Positions 1 through 11,220 of a stretch of DNA of 64,000 bases are shown piece after piece (within the stretch, counting starts at the first letter, position 1; each line of letters begins with the position of its first letter). The position numbers and the translations under genes were made by a program. The notes beneath the pieces were generated by a model, which worked only from the letters and a program-made list of their open reading frames with translations, did no database searches and was not told where the DNA came from. The stretch spans positions 45,364,668 through 45,428,667 of the forward strand of contig CP141145.1 of the NCBI GenBank assembly GCA_035235625.1. The letters run 5' to 3'. Source of the stretch: Saururus chinensis (Eukaryota; Streptophyta; Magnoliopsida; Piperales; Saururaceae).

Positions 1-1614
1 TAATGATAATATCAATAGCCATATGCATGTTGCGTACCTCACCCTCCTTGCTGATTTCGATATGGTGGGCACCTATGCATGGGGGAGTGTTGCCCTTGCG
101 TACTTATGCCAAGAGTTAGGGAAAACTTGTTAGGTTATGACCTCAAGGATTGCTAGCTGCTTGACCCTTCTTCAAGTAAATGAATTTGTTGAAGTTAATA
201 TTTTCTACACGTACAAATACTTCTCGTTTTCAATATTTGATTTTATGGTACTTTCTTATATAACTATGGTCGTGAGAGCATTTACATGTCAGCCAACCAA
301 ATATTGAGATAAGACCATTAGTAGAGGGTGCTACATTAGGAGTCAGGTATATATATTTTTAAACCTTTATATTTTTAACATAGTTTTATGTATATGTGTT
401 GAATTGATGTGATAAATTTGACTCCTTAAGGTGGAATGTTTAGAGGAGAAAAACCAAAAATCCCAAGGAGTCCTCCGATTGTATAGAGGAGAGTTGAACC
501 ACCATTGCCCTTATCAAGTAATTATATTTCATTATGTCACATGCAATATAAGTTATGTAATGTTATTAAAAACTAATTATGCTTAAAAATTGTGCAGGTA
601 ATTTGGTAGCCATACTCGGATGAGGCTTTGGTTGGGTTACCTTTTCTATGTACAGAAGGACGAGATGTTTGACTATTGATTTGTTTTGAGATTGTGGAGA
701 TACATGTGCTTGATCTGTGATGCTCCAATTTGACTTAGAGCGGGATATTCCACCTTGTACAATAGAGTTCATCCATCGGATTACTCGACAAGGCCGCCAT
801 GTTACCAACTAGGCGGAACTTCATGTAGCCTATATCACTCAATGGGATGACAGGAGGGCTGCTATTATCTGATGCGAGATTGCTACAACATTGGGTGATG
901 TTTGTAGCTTGTACATGCGATGGTATTTGACTATTACATAAAGGTATATTTTACTATGCGATGATTCAGAAGAGATGACCTTTTAGCCTAGGGGCGTGTC
1001 TGAGGTAGCTTTGGTAAGTATGTCTTAATTATATCATAATATTTTTTATTTCTCGTTATTATTTATATGACTTATTTTTATTTTTTTATAGCTTGGTTTA
1101 GCGCGACAGACATATACACATTTAATTGATGCTATTAACACCTATACTTTGGGTGAGGTCTTATTATGATCATGTCAATCGATAATTAGGCACCATGAAG
1201 AATCCTTCATAGCTTGCCACTACTTTAGTCAGTTATTATGGATGCTCATGGACATTATCCCAATTACGAGGCAACTTAGACACCACCGAGGCATGCTTCA
1301 TACACAGATACTCCATCTTCATCTACAACACCTGCCTCTCCTTTATTTTCACGAACTTTAGCTTTACATGATAGTCCACATCCATCATCTTTAGCTACTC
1401 GTGCAGATCTAGCCCATCCTTAGCTAGTTGAGATGCTGATTATTTTGAGAGTATATACTAGATGACAACAGGCAGCTCATGTAAATCTGATCTCATTATC
1501 TTCATAAGCGTGCTTGGGTGAGCCACCTCTTATTTACACGAACTAAGAGTAAAACAGCTTCATGGCCATGGGTGTGGTGGAGGTCTTAGGGGTAGGAGAG
1601 GTAGAACTAATTAA
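1..1614 (+). pseudogene. Plant mobile domain (PMD) gene, decayed partial copy C
   Basis: Forward-strand relative of the PMD gene found on the reverse strand at 11,221-13,504. The first 170 bases encode the PMD segment around SHMHVAYL and the WGS motif and end at a likely donor (gtaaat). Further exon-like pieces match copy B: about 431-520 (the CLEEKNQKSQG region), about 598-1,015 (the CTEGRDV and ITRQGRH region) and a tail near 1,090-1,614 ending in a Gly/Arg-rich stretch (GRGGGLRGRRGRTN) and TAA. Several in-frame stops interrupt it, for instance in the first exon and the TEGRDV exon, so it is not functional. PMD proteins such as Arabidopsis MAIN and MAIL1 act in gene silencing, and related domains occur in MULE transposons. 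The start of this copy lies outside the window. Confidence 0.75.
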
Positions 1615-2040
1615 AGTTATTATATGTTTTTTTAAATATATAGTGTAAAAATTTTTGTACATCAAATATTTTGAGAATATTTTATCTAATTTATATGTTT
1701 CATAGACTTTCTAATCGCTCGATGTGTGACTATCTAAGTGTTGTATATGTTGGTTTTAAAGAGGTGGTTTCGGGGTTCAATGAATCTTAAATAAAATATT
1801 TTAATTTGATTTTATCTTTTAAAAGGACAAAATCAACATAACCTAACAACTATGAGCAATATTTAGTAAAAGAAGGTGATTTCATCCTTAAAGGATGAAA
1901 TCTATTTTTTAGGGAGATTTGGTCCGTGTGAAAGGACAAAATCTTTCTAAAAAGGAGATTTTGTCTTCCCAGGATGAATTCATAATTTTTTTTTGAAAAA
2001 GGCAACAATAGCACAAGCTAGGTCAGAGGATGAATTTATA
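1615..2040. repeat. Terminal region of MULE copy C with palindromes
   Basis: AT-rich sequence with three imperfect palindromes built on GATTTCGTCCTT and its complement AAGGACGAAATC, at about 1,808-1,836, 1,878-1,902 and 1,930-1,972. It appears to be the decayed right end of copy C and runs straight into the left end of copy A. It lacks the outermost terminal unit that copy A has. Confidence 0.5.
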
Positions 2041-2400
2041 AGAGAAAATTATTTAAATAATAATTAAAAAAATTACCAATTTGGACCACTTTGGGAAATA
2101 TTTCCCAAAGTGGTATTGCTTTTTGCCATGCAAGCACCAGCCAAGCAGCTGGCGCTTATTTGGCTTTTTTTTAAAAAATTTATATGAAGTTTAAGTTTAT
2201 CGATGTAAAAAACTTACCCTGATTTTGTCATTTAGAAGGACGAAATCACCTTAAAGCGATTTCGTCCTTCTAAATGACGAAATCGCGGCAGAAGTTGATT
2301 TCATCCTTTAAAAGGACGAAATCACGTAACTTGCCTTCAGCCGAAAATGTGGCTCACGTACTGATTTCGTCCTTCTAAAGGACAAAATCAAATTAGAATT
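2041..2400. repeat. Left terminal inverted repeat of MULE copy A
   Basis: Starts with an AT-rich terminus related to GGGAAAATTATATAAATAAT. At 2,089-2,116 lies a palindrome with halves CCACTTTGGGAAA and TTTCCCAAAGTGG. Four GATTTCGTCC-type palindromes follow at 2,221-2,248, 2,258-2,285, 2,297-2,323 and 2,362-2,389. Its inner part is inverted at 10,403-10,640. Confidence 0.7.
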
Positions 2401-2499
2401 TTTTTTAAAAACTATTTTACAGTAACTTTAACACATGTCCCTGTTCATTCATTTAACTCGTACACAATTTCATTTATTCCACACATTTCATGCATATTG

Positions 2500-3896
2500 A
2501 CATCAACTAATGATCCGACACATACATCTCTATAATCTCGTAACATATCAATGGAGTTCGAGATAGCCACATCTCTCGACCGTCGATGCATAGAGGAGGT
2601 AATGCAACCAATACTTCCAATGAGTACGGTTGTCAAATAACCTATACAATATATAAAGATAATTTAGTTTAAATAATGAGGAAATTTTTTATCATCAATA
2701 CAAAAAAAATTCAACACGCAATAAAATTACCTGCTATGACCGCTGGTGGTCTAACTCCCCTTTATAGAATCAGAGGACTCCTTGTGGATTTTTGGTTCTC
2801 TTTTTTTGAACATTCCACCTTAAGGAGTTAAATTTAAAATATGACTTTAGCATATGTACATAAAACCTTGCTAGAAAAATTAAGTGTTAAACATAAATAC
2901 AGCCTACCTTGCTCCTAATGGAGCACCCTCGACTAAGTGACCCATCTCAACACTTGGTCGTCCGACCTGTAAATGCTCCCATGACCATAGCTATGTCAGA
3001 AAATATGATAACAATTATTAAATAAAATGAATGAATTATACGTGAAAAAAATATTTAAAGTTACGAATTCATTTACCTGAAGAAGGGTTAAAAAGCCTGC
3101 TATCCCCGAGGCCATGGCCTGACATGCTTTCCCTAACTCTCGGTATAAAAATGCAAGAATAGCACAACCCCATGAATAAGCACCCACCATGTCCAATTCC
3201 TCAAGGAGGGGAGATATGCCACATGTACATGGCTACTCGTGGTATCTGTAAATATCGTGGCTCCAAGTAAATATAATAAATACGCCCATGCATGCTGCTC
3301 GATAACTATCTCCAAAGCATCGGCTGGGAGCTCCGAAACTCACCTAAGAGCCATCGAAGGCTAACTCGGTTACCATGCATAGATGTAACAGGAGGAGCTC
3401 TACCAAAGAGTCTGCCTAATAAGTCAAAATAACCTCCTCCTGTCATGCCCATCACAGGAGGTCTATTAATGCAAAGTCCTAAGAGAACTGCCACATCCAT
3501 AAGTGTGATGGTCATCTCTCCATAGGGCAGGTGAAACGTCTATGTCTCCCTCCATCTCTCAACGAGAGCTGTCAATAAAGACTGATTGAGACGGACATAC
3601 TGTAGATGAATGAAATGTCTAAATCTGGCCCGCTTGATATATGGTAACATATGCTCATCTACAGGCCAATGGTGGAGATATCTAAAATGTTTGGTGCACT
3701 CAAAGCACTCAAGGTCCTATAATAAAATTTAAAATTATTACCCAACATAATTTATAATCTTAAAAAATAAAACAAAATTTAAAAAGAGTTATCATGCCTC
3801 TCCTCTCCAAATAGAAGCCGATATATGTGACTCCTGTTGTACGAATACACTATCATCAATCGGGCCTGGCCCATAAGAAGGCTCTACATGATCCAT
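2500..3896 (-). pseudogene. PMD gene, copy A (3'-truncated)
   Basis: Reverse-strand PMD gene starting at ATG 3,896-3,894 (MDHVEPSYGPGPIDDS). The main PMD exon runs from about 3,726 to 3,075 and shows the LTALVERWRE and TFHLPYGEM-like blocks seen in copy B, but with stops (for example before TFHLP). The donor after the first exon is GC where copy B has GT. At about 2,500 the last conserved exon stops and jumps to sequence that in copy B lies roughly 1 kb further downstream. An internal deletion has therefore removed the acidic tail exon. Non-functional. Confidence 0.65.
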
Positions 3897-3989
3897 ATGA
3901 TATGCGGAGAATTAAGAGCATATCATCAATCATTAGGAACATATAATCATACCTAAAATATAGAATAAATAAAGAGATTGATTATATGT

Positions 3990-4704
3990 TTACCAATCAA
4001 CAGGAGGGTTTCTACATGATTTACTATTGTGCCCTATTTCTTTACACCTCCTGCATTTATATCCTCCTCTACCATCTCTCTCTATAGTTCTACGGTCCAT
4101 TGTGTTCCTAATGCGAACAGACTGTGGGCGACCGGGTTGCCTTGTTGCTCTCGAAGGGTATATCCCTCTCCCAATACTCCCGACCACGAGGAGAATAAAA
4201 TTATGCCAAGTACACATTTTTATAAGTGGAAGATGTGTAAAATAGTGATGCATGTATCGGCTCCCGCCGCTTTGCCCACACGACAATAAGGTGCGAATAA
4301 GGATAACCATAAACTTGAGGGATGTTGCATGTACAAGTATGCATCGCCGCATTTACCATAATCTTCTGGGCACGAATTGACGTCACTTCGTACTGACCGT
4401 TGATCCTATTAACTATATACTCCCAATTTTTCTTGTTTGTTCTCTCATTATCGCTTCCACACTGGGAGTATGGGGTGGCCATGGCAGATATGACAGAAGA
4501 TCATTTAATGAACAATTTTATGACCCTATAAAAAATAGCTGACACTAAAGCCTGCATGGGTAATCCTCGTGCCCCCTTCAAGACGCTATTTAAACTTTTA
4601 ACCATATTTGTAGTCGTCGTGCCAAATGTCCTAAAACCATTGTGGGCAAGAGACCACTGTGCAGGATGCAATTCTCCTCCTAAGAGGAGATGTTTTGCCC
4701 TAGA
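3990..4704 (-). pseudogene. MULE transposase, C-terminal part (copy A)
   Basis: Reverse-strand remainder of the copy A transposase beyond the solo LTR. It contains the catalytic-Glu region, where copy B has NMAESLN but this copy has NMVKSLN, so the third DDE acid is replaced by Lys. A SWIM finger follows in which CTC is kept but the later Cys is Tyr (YPYSHL). A CCHC knuckle (CRRCKEIGHNSKSC) and the end PPVDW come next. The reading frame shifts twice, so three overlapping open stretches are needed to follow it. It joins 8,048-9,540 if the LTR is removed. Confidence 0.75.
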
Positions 4705-5798
4705 TGTAAGGACCCTCATCTTTAAATCGGTTTTGGTTTTCTTTAATTATTGGTTATCGTGAGATTTACGTGTTTTCTGATCTTATTCGGTGATTTCGTA
4801 AATGAATAGAGTTTGTGATGGTTTTAACCAAAATCAACTTCAATATTAGTAGTTTTAAGTGATTTTAAACCAAATGTGAATTTTTTGGAATTTTTACTAT
4901 TTTCCCAAAAATTAGGGTTTTGGCGGGACCCCTGTGGGCCCCACCGTCGAAAATTCTATTTTTGGGTCAAGTGAACCTAGACATATACTTAAGGTCACAC
5001 AAAAATTTTCAGAATTTTATTAGGCTTAATCAGTGCTTAAATTTGCAAAATAACCACTTTTAGCCTACTTTTCCTATTTACACCCCAAAACTTACCTATG
5101 CATACCCCAACCCTTACTATAAAAGGGCAAACCAGAGCCATTTCCATTTTTGGGAATAGGCTAAGGAAGGAGGGCTGGCCTAATCCCCACTTAGGCCCGA
5201 ATTAGAAGCCGATTAAGGTAAGCTTACTCTAATTAAACACTAATCCATGACTTTCTTCTTAGTTTCTTCCAAATCTACCATTTTCCCCTTGATTCAATTC
5301 GTTTTTGACCATCAAAAGCTACTAATTTGTGTTTTACTATAAACTCTAACATTCAAAATTTGATTTTTACTACCAACAAGCCTTAGATCTAAGATTTAAT
5401 TAGGGATTTCTTGGGTAAATCGATTTCTATTAGAGTTTAATTCAAACTCATTGTGTTTTCAAGGATTTCAAGAAGGGTGACTCTTCAATCCGAGCTTAAA
5501 CAAGTGCTGAGGTAATGGGTCTTCGAAATCTCTGTTTATCCATGGTAAAACTCTTCATTTTTAGCTTATTTCGAATGGAGTTTGCTTGATTTAGTGTGTT
5601 AATGGTAAGATTAGAAAATGGAATTATTTAATCCCGATTTCTTAGGGTTTTGCATTATTATGGTATGGTTTGATGTTCTAGAAGTCAAGAAGGACTTTTG
5701 ATGATGATTAAGGTGTTAGATGTGGATTTGAAGTGTTATCAATGGTGTTTCGGTTTGAAATTGCGAAAGGAAGAAGATGAACTGTTCTGCTTTGTTGG

Positions 5799-5960
5799 CG
5801 ATCGAACGGCCCTTGTGGGCGATCGATCGGCAACACTGCCAAAATGTCGGTTTTCCAGTTCAGCTGATCGAACGGCCTGCTGGGCGTTCAAACGGCCGAA
5901 CTGTAAATTTTAAAATTTCACGTTTAACCGATCGAACGGCTTGAAGGGCGATCGATCGGC
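5799..5960 (+). repeat. Three 65-bp-spaced GATCGAACGGC motif units in solo LTR 1
   Basis: Units at about 5,799-5,832, 5,864-5,898 and 5,929-5,960 each pair GATCGAACGGC with a GGGCG(A/T)TC half; the first and third continue to GATCGATCGGC. A related block occurs inverted in solo LTR 3 near 44,536-44,606. Confidence 0.65.
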
Positions 5961-7207
5961 TACACAGTAAATTGCATGTTGTGCATATGATGTCTATTTT
6001 GATAATTCCACTTTAGCTTGCCAATTTTATATGAATGTGGAGTGTTTTAAGCTATGTTAGGCTACTGGAAATGCATGCTATTAAGTTTATGGAGTTGAGA
6101 TATATGCTTATAGATGGTGGAATGACTTATGTTTTGTGGCATGATGTTGGAATCGTCATCTTGAAATTATGAATGGTTGGTTTCTCATTGTTAAACATAT
6201 TTTCAGTAGAACTATAATATATTATTGGACTGATTTGTCATGATAGATTGTGGTTAGTTGTGTGTGGATGTTGGTGAATGCCATGACTCAATGATAAAAT
6301 GAGTGATGTTATATGTGTTTAGCCTTTGTGGTTGAGTTTTGAATTGAGATATGATTTCAACGATTCTTCTCCTATGATTTCCGCTGGAATTCATGTTTAG
6401 ATGGAAATTCACATGTGTAGTGTGGTAGTGAGTTTAATTTCAAGCATGTTGGCATGCATTATGTGAAATGCTTCTACTAGATACACACACATGTGGGGTT
6501 AAGTGATGATGTTGAAGCTTGATATTGTGATTATGAATGATGCATTAGGGGCTGATGAGAGCACTTATCATAGATTAGGATTCATGTATGCTTTGCCACG
6601 TATATACCATGCTGCATGCATCATGAAAATGGATTTCCAATTGAGGCTTCATCGTGGTTAATCGAATTTGACCGACTAGATGCAATGTGATGAAATTGTG
6701 TGCCGGATTGATCGGTCGTGGATTAATCGCAAGTTGATTGGTCCGAAAGGATATATTTTGATTTGAGTTCCTGTGTGGAACGAGTGCACTCCCCGGGTTG
6801 AGTCTTGTTAAATGGAATGATGTGGGGACGAGTTATGTACTTGTCTTGCGGATTGTGAGAATGTTATTATGAGTGTCATCTGGACCCTGAGAATCCAGTG
6901 TGGTATGCCGTGTGCACCCCGCTACCACGTGTTCTAGGGTTCTCTGTGTGAGAACTCGGGCTCTTCCCTCCGCAGGAGATGTCCCTGGGCGAACACCCCT
7001 GCTCTAGATTCTCTGTGTGAGAATGGGACATCCTTGGCCAGGATCGTCCAGGGCGAGCAGTATTAGGGATTGACAACCCCGATCTTTCTTTAAATTCTTG
7101 TGTAGAATTTTGGACCATGACACGCCTTCGTGGCCTTGTCTATGCTCCCGTCTGTGTGACATTAATGTGTGAATTACTCCTTGATGGAGGTTGATTGTGA
7201 TGATATA

Positions 7208-7422
7208 ATGCATGTGAGAATATGTATGTTAGAAATACATCCATGCATGTTGATGTTGATGTTATGCATGTGGGAATATGTATGTTAGAGATACATCCAT
7301 GCAGGTTGACGTTGATGTTATGCATGTGGAATATGTATGTTAGAGATACATCCATGCAGGTTGATGTTGATGTTATGCATGTAGAATATGTATGTTAGAG
7401 ATACATCCATGCAGGTTGAATT
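7208..7422 (+). repeat. 56-bp tandem repeat in solo LTR 1
   Basis: Four head-to-tail units starting at 7,208, 7,264, 7,320 and 7,375. They share ATGCATGTG, AATATGTATGTTAGA and ATACATCCATGCAGGTTGA. The same position in the two related LTRs holds tandem repeats of about 56-57 bp. Confidence 0.85.
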
Positions 7423-8047
7423 ATGCACTATGATGCAGTGTTAAGTGATATGTATATGTGATCAGAAAATGATGCACCATGTAATTCATTGAGTTGAATG
7501 ATTATATCGCTATGCTATCATATTTTCGATGTTGTTAGTGATATTAAAACCATTGCTGAGTTTGTTAAACTCACCCCTCTTTGCGTGTTTTGATTTGGGG
7601 CTGCATGGTGCGACACGCAGACGGACAGGATCTCCTCTTCGAGGAAAGGTCGGAGGTGGCTTGGATGTGATCGTGGAGTTCTTTGTGTGGTTTATTTTCC
7701 TTAGTTATGCTGTTGTTCAGGACCTTTGTGTAGGGTTCTTGTTTTGGATTTATGTCATATTTTACAGTTGTGATGCTTATGACTTATTTTGAGCCGGTGT
7801 AGGCTTTACTTAACTAAGCTTGTGGGTTTGAGATTGTTGTTTACTTTGCGATAAACAACACCTTTTCTTCCCTTTTTATTTACTCTTGCTCAAAGGATTG
7901 TGCGTACTCCGTGTTGCTGTTAATCGCCCGTGGTTAGGGTTAAGTCTTCCGCTAGATCGTTTCTCAATTTTCACTTCGTCACCCCCGCGCGCTTAACCGG
8001 CCCTTGGACCGGGTTCGGCTCGGGTTGGGCATCGCCGGGGCGTGACA

Positions 8048-9540
8048 CTAGGACTCTCCTGATCAATCAAGTCCATTTTAGCATCAAGCTTTTCTACTGT
8101 AAGTGCACAAGTTGCTGCCCCAATCAAGTCCGTCAGCGTATCATTTTTGAACTCCTTAAAATTTGCTTTAATGTGATAGATGCAATAATGATGGTGGTAC
8201 AAAGGATCGGGAAAAACCTCAAGCACGGCCTTCTGAAGCCCTTTATGTCGATGTAAAATAACGACGATGTTCGTCATGCCCATTAGTACATGATCCCTCA
8301 ATTCCATTAAGAACCATTTCCAATTAACTCCATCATCCTTCCCGACAAGCCTGAATGTTAGAGGAAATAACTCATTGTTTCCATATGTAGTCGTTGTAGC
8401 CATAAGAGCACCAGGATATCTATCATACAAGTGTGTGGCATCAACACCAATCATATGGATGCAATGTTGAAACCCTGCTATAGGCAACCCAAATGCCCAA
8501 AACAACCACTTGAATCTCCTACCAAATACCATCTGCACGAAGTACTTCATCATCCTCTAAGCGGTAGTAAGTGTCAGGATTCACTTCTTACACAACCCTT
8601 AGGTACATTGGCAACAATTTATATGATTCCACCCAATCCCCATAAATAGCCTTAATCGTCATATTCCTTGTTGCCCATACTTTCTTATAAGATATGTCAA
8701 CATGATACTTCTCCTTCATTCTTTAAATAATATCTTCTGGTGTGAGAGTTAATTCGGCTTGGATAGCGGGCATTACAACCTTCGAAATAAAGGAGGCACC
8801 GCACTGCCTATGATCTGTGCTAAGTTGGGCATTCTGACATGTGTGGTCACCTTTGTATGTCTTCAATTTAAAGTACCCTCCACCCCTTTTTATTGAGCCA
8901 TGAACTCTCCAAGGGCAAGTACAATCAATGCACTTCATTGTATACTCTAAAAATTTGTTTGTACAACCTTGTATTCGACATGATTTTGAATGGAAAACTC
9001 CTGCAAGGCTGTAACAAATGCTTCTTTATTCTCAAAGATGCGGCCAACATATAACTCATCTTTGTTTTGTTGGTCCATATCCATGGCAGAATTAACTGCC
9101 ACATCTATCTCCTCATCTGTGATGTGTGCATAGAGTGGCTTCACTTCATAGTATGGCGGCTCTTCATCATCCACATTCATATCATTTGTGGTAATAACAT
9201 TGTCTACCGCATCATCCCCCTCGCCATCAACCATCTGTTGAGCGCTTTTTTTTACCTTTGACCCCTTCTTCATTCATGTCAGAATCTTCTCCACTTGCTT
9301 CGACAACATAAAACTCATTGATGCATCATCATTTGTACATATTTGTCTCGAATTCGATCCATATATTGGAATATCACATTTTATAGTGATTTTCCATCTT
9401 CGATCACACCCAGCCTTACTAGCTACTTGCATCTCAAATTCATCATATGTAGACGGTTTCTTAATTAATAATCCTTTTGTACGTCCGTCATAGTTAAGTA
9501 AAAATCTAACCGTTTCTTCTGCCCTCTCTATTCACTTAAT
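8048..9540 (-). pseudogene. MULE transposase, N-terminal and core part (copy A)
   Basis: Reverse-strand coding remnant. Order from the N terminus: an acidic lead-in (about 9,273-9,100), a MuDR-type N-terminal domain (VGRIFENKEAFVTALQEF, then CTCPWRVHGS and GDHTCQNAQ), then the MULE DDE core (GVDATHLYDRYPGAL, NWKWFLMELR, YCIYHIKANF). Further N-terminal exon-like sequence extends to about 9,540. Two TAA codons interrupt it where the expected or copy B residue is Gln: after TPEDII (about 8,720) and in the VV*EVNPD segment (about 8,593). The second catalytic Asp (SDRHKGL in copy B) reads LHRHKGL here. Inactive on several counts. Confidence 0.8.
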
Positions 9541-10211
9541 TCATAAATAATAGATTAAATTAATATTAGATTAAGTAATTATCTCAAAATTAAGAGGCTA
9601 AAATTAGATGAAACAATTAATATTAGATTAAGCAATTGTCTCAAAACAAAGAGGCTACAATTAGATTCAATAATTAATATTAGATTAAGCAATTGCCTCA
9701 TATATCAATGAACAATAATCATACACTTCTTCACATATTTCTTCTCTTATCTAACGAAGACAACAAATATTCTCGTATACTTCTTCAAATATTACATCTA
9801 CCTTATGGATAAAAATATTAAACTATTACTAACATACAACTAGTTCAATTTCAGTAAATGCACAAATAATTGGCTAACATATCTCATTATAGTAAACACA
9901 CATGGACAATTGGCCAACAAAGCTAAATGCAAAAATAATTTATTAGAAATTTTAAAAAACTCATACCTTTAACATATCTAATTTCCCAATTAACCAAATC
10001 CCTAAAGTGAAAGTAGGGCGGAGGATGGGATCGATCGACACGACGGTGGCAAGGCGGCACTCAAATTTAACAATGGGTGGACACGACGATGGGACTGACA
10101 GTGGGAACCGGAGGCGGGACGAACTGTGGGAACTAGAGGCAGGACGGAGGGCAAAAACTGGAGGCGGAGGATGACCTTCAGAAAGAAAACACGAACGGGA
10201 TCCAGGCAGTA
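9541..10211. other. Non-coding 5' region of MULE copy A
   Basis: AT-rich to about 10,000 with a roughly 60-bp repeated phrase (TAATATTAGATTAAG, near 9,560, 9,625 and 9,680), then GC-richer from 10,010. It probably holds the transposase promoter and leader. No gene recognised. Confidence 0.4.
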
Positions 10212-10345
10212 GTGCTCAAACACGAACCACGGCGATCGGAGGATGAGATCTGGGTGGTGGTGCTCAAACATGAACCACAGCGGCCGGAGGACGGGATTTG
10301 GGCGGTGGTGCTCAAACATGAACCACGGCGGCAGGGCGGATCGAG
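10212..10345 (+). repeat. 48-bp tandem repeat, about 2.8 units
   Basis: Units start at 10,212, 10,260 and 10,308 and share GTGCTCAAACA(T/C)GAACCAC. It lies just inside the right end of MULE copy A, upstream of the transposase on its coding strand. Confidence 0.8.
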
Positions 10346-10402
10346 CACAAGAGATAAATGCACAACGCGATTTGGAGCAGAGAAGTGGGTTAAGAAGACA
10401 AT

Positions 10403-10640
10403 GATTTCGTCCTTTTAAAGGATGAAATCAACTTAAGCTAATTTCATCATTTGAAGTGTTAAGTTCAACGATTTCATCATTTAGAAGGACGAAATCAGGT
10501 TAAGTTTTTTACATCAATAAACCTATTTCGTCATTTTGAAAGGACAAAATCAACTTAAACTTGATTTTGTCTATATAATTTTTTTTTAAAAAAAATCACA
10601 TAGGCGTGAGCTGCTTGGCTAGTGCGTGCATGACAAAAAG
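10403..10640. repeat. Right terminal inverted repeat of MULE copy A
   Basis: Reverse complement of the inner left end near 2,120-2,300. Palindromes lie at 10,403-10,430, 10,470-10,497 and 10,522-10,551. The outermost terminal unit is missing, and the left end of copy B begins directly at 10,643. Confidence 0.7.
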
Positions 10641-10642
10641 TA

Positions 10643-11030
10643 GGGAAAATTATATAAATAATATTAAAAAAATTATTTACCATTTTAAACCACTTTGGGA
10701 AATAATTCCCAAAGTGGTGTTTGTTTTTGCCACGCAGGCGCCAACCAAGCGGCTGGCGCCAGAGTGATTTTTTTTTATTTTTTTTAGCGATTTCGTCCTT
10801 TAGAAGGACGAAATCATGTTTAAGCTGATTTCGTCCTTCTAAAGGACGAAACCGGGTCAGCCAGGTTCAACCAACCGGTCCAGCTTGATAGATTTCAGTT
10901 TTAAAACAGTTGACCCCTAAAGGACGAAATCACCACACTAAGCCGAATTCGCTCTTCACCCCAGTAAACAATACTAATTTTGTTCGTTTAAAGGACGCAC
11001 TGATTTCGTCAAAGGACGAAATCAACTTAA
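10643..11030. repeat. Left terminal inverted repeat of MULE copy B
   Basis: Terminal unit with the CCACTTTGGGAAA / TTCCCAAAGTGG palindrome at 10,691-10,720, then GATTTCGTCC palindromes at 10,789-10,815, 10,827-10,851 and 11,001-11,020. The outer approximately 170 bp is inverted at 15,085-15,268. Confidence 0.75.
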
Positions 11031-11220
11031 TTTTTTTAAAATAACTATTTTAGTCTAAATTTAACCCCTGTCCCTGTTCATTCCACACATTCCATTCTAC
11101 AAGTTCCATTTCATTTCATACATTCAATGCATATTGACATCATTGAATAAAAACAAACATCATTATAAATATTTATCAAATATATTACACACAAGGGGAG
11201 AACATAAAACAATGCAAATA

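Larger units (their letters stand above)
4705..8047 (+). mobile_element. Solo LTR 1 (3.3-kb LTR family, gypsy-type)
   Basis: A 3,343-bp insertion beginning TGTAAGGACC and ending GGGGCGTGACA. It is flanked by CTAGA (4,700-4,704) and CTAGG (8,048-8,052), a 5-bp target duplication with one mismatch. Copy B of the MULE has the empty site at the same codon (near 14,331), which proves the insertion. No coding domain is visible. It contains a likely TATA/leader region near 5,115-5,215, three copies of a 65-bp motif and a 56-bp tandem repeat. The great length and the TGTAA...TGACA ends resemble Tekay/Del-type gypsy LTRs, but that assignment is tentative. Related copies lie at 37,145-40,412 and 42,175-45,511. 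Confidence 0.85.
2041..10640 (-). mobile_element. Mutator-like element copy A (transposase + PMD), interrupted
   Basis: An 8.6-kb element whose genes read on the reverse strand: a MULE transposase (9,540 down to 3,990) followed by a PMD gene (3,896 down to about 2,500). The ends are inverted repeats of each other. The left end near 2,120-2,300 matches the reverse complement of 10,403-10,640, including the stretch around GCCAAGCAGCT, a poly-T/poly-A tract, GATGTAAAAAACTTA and the palindromes. A 3.3-kb solo LTR sits inside the transposase. Compared with copy B, the 3' part of the PMD gene is deleted. No flanking target duplication can be seen because both sides abut other copies. Confidence 0.75.

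Noticed and set aside
10002-10319. 105-codon reverse frame with repeated FEHH segments
   Set aside because: Explained by the 48-bp tandem repeat, whose length is a multiple of three and so keeps the frame open.
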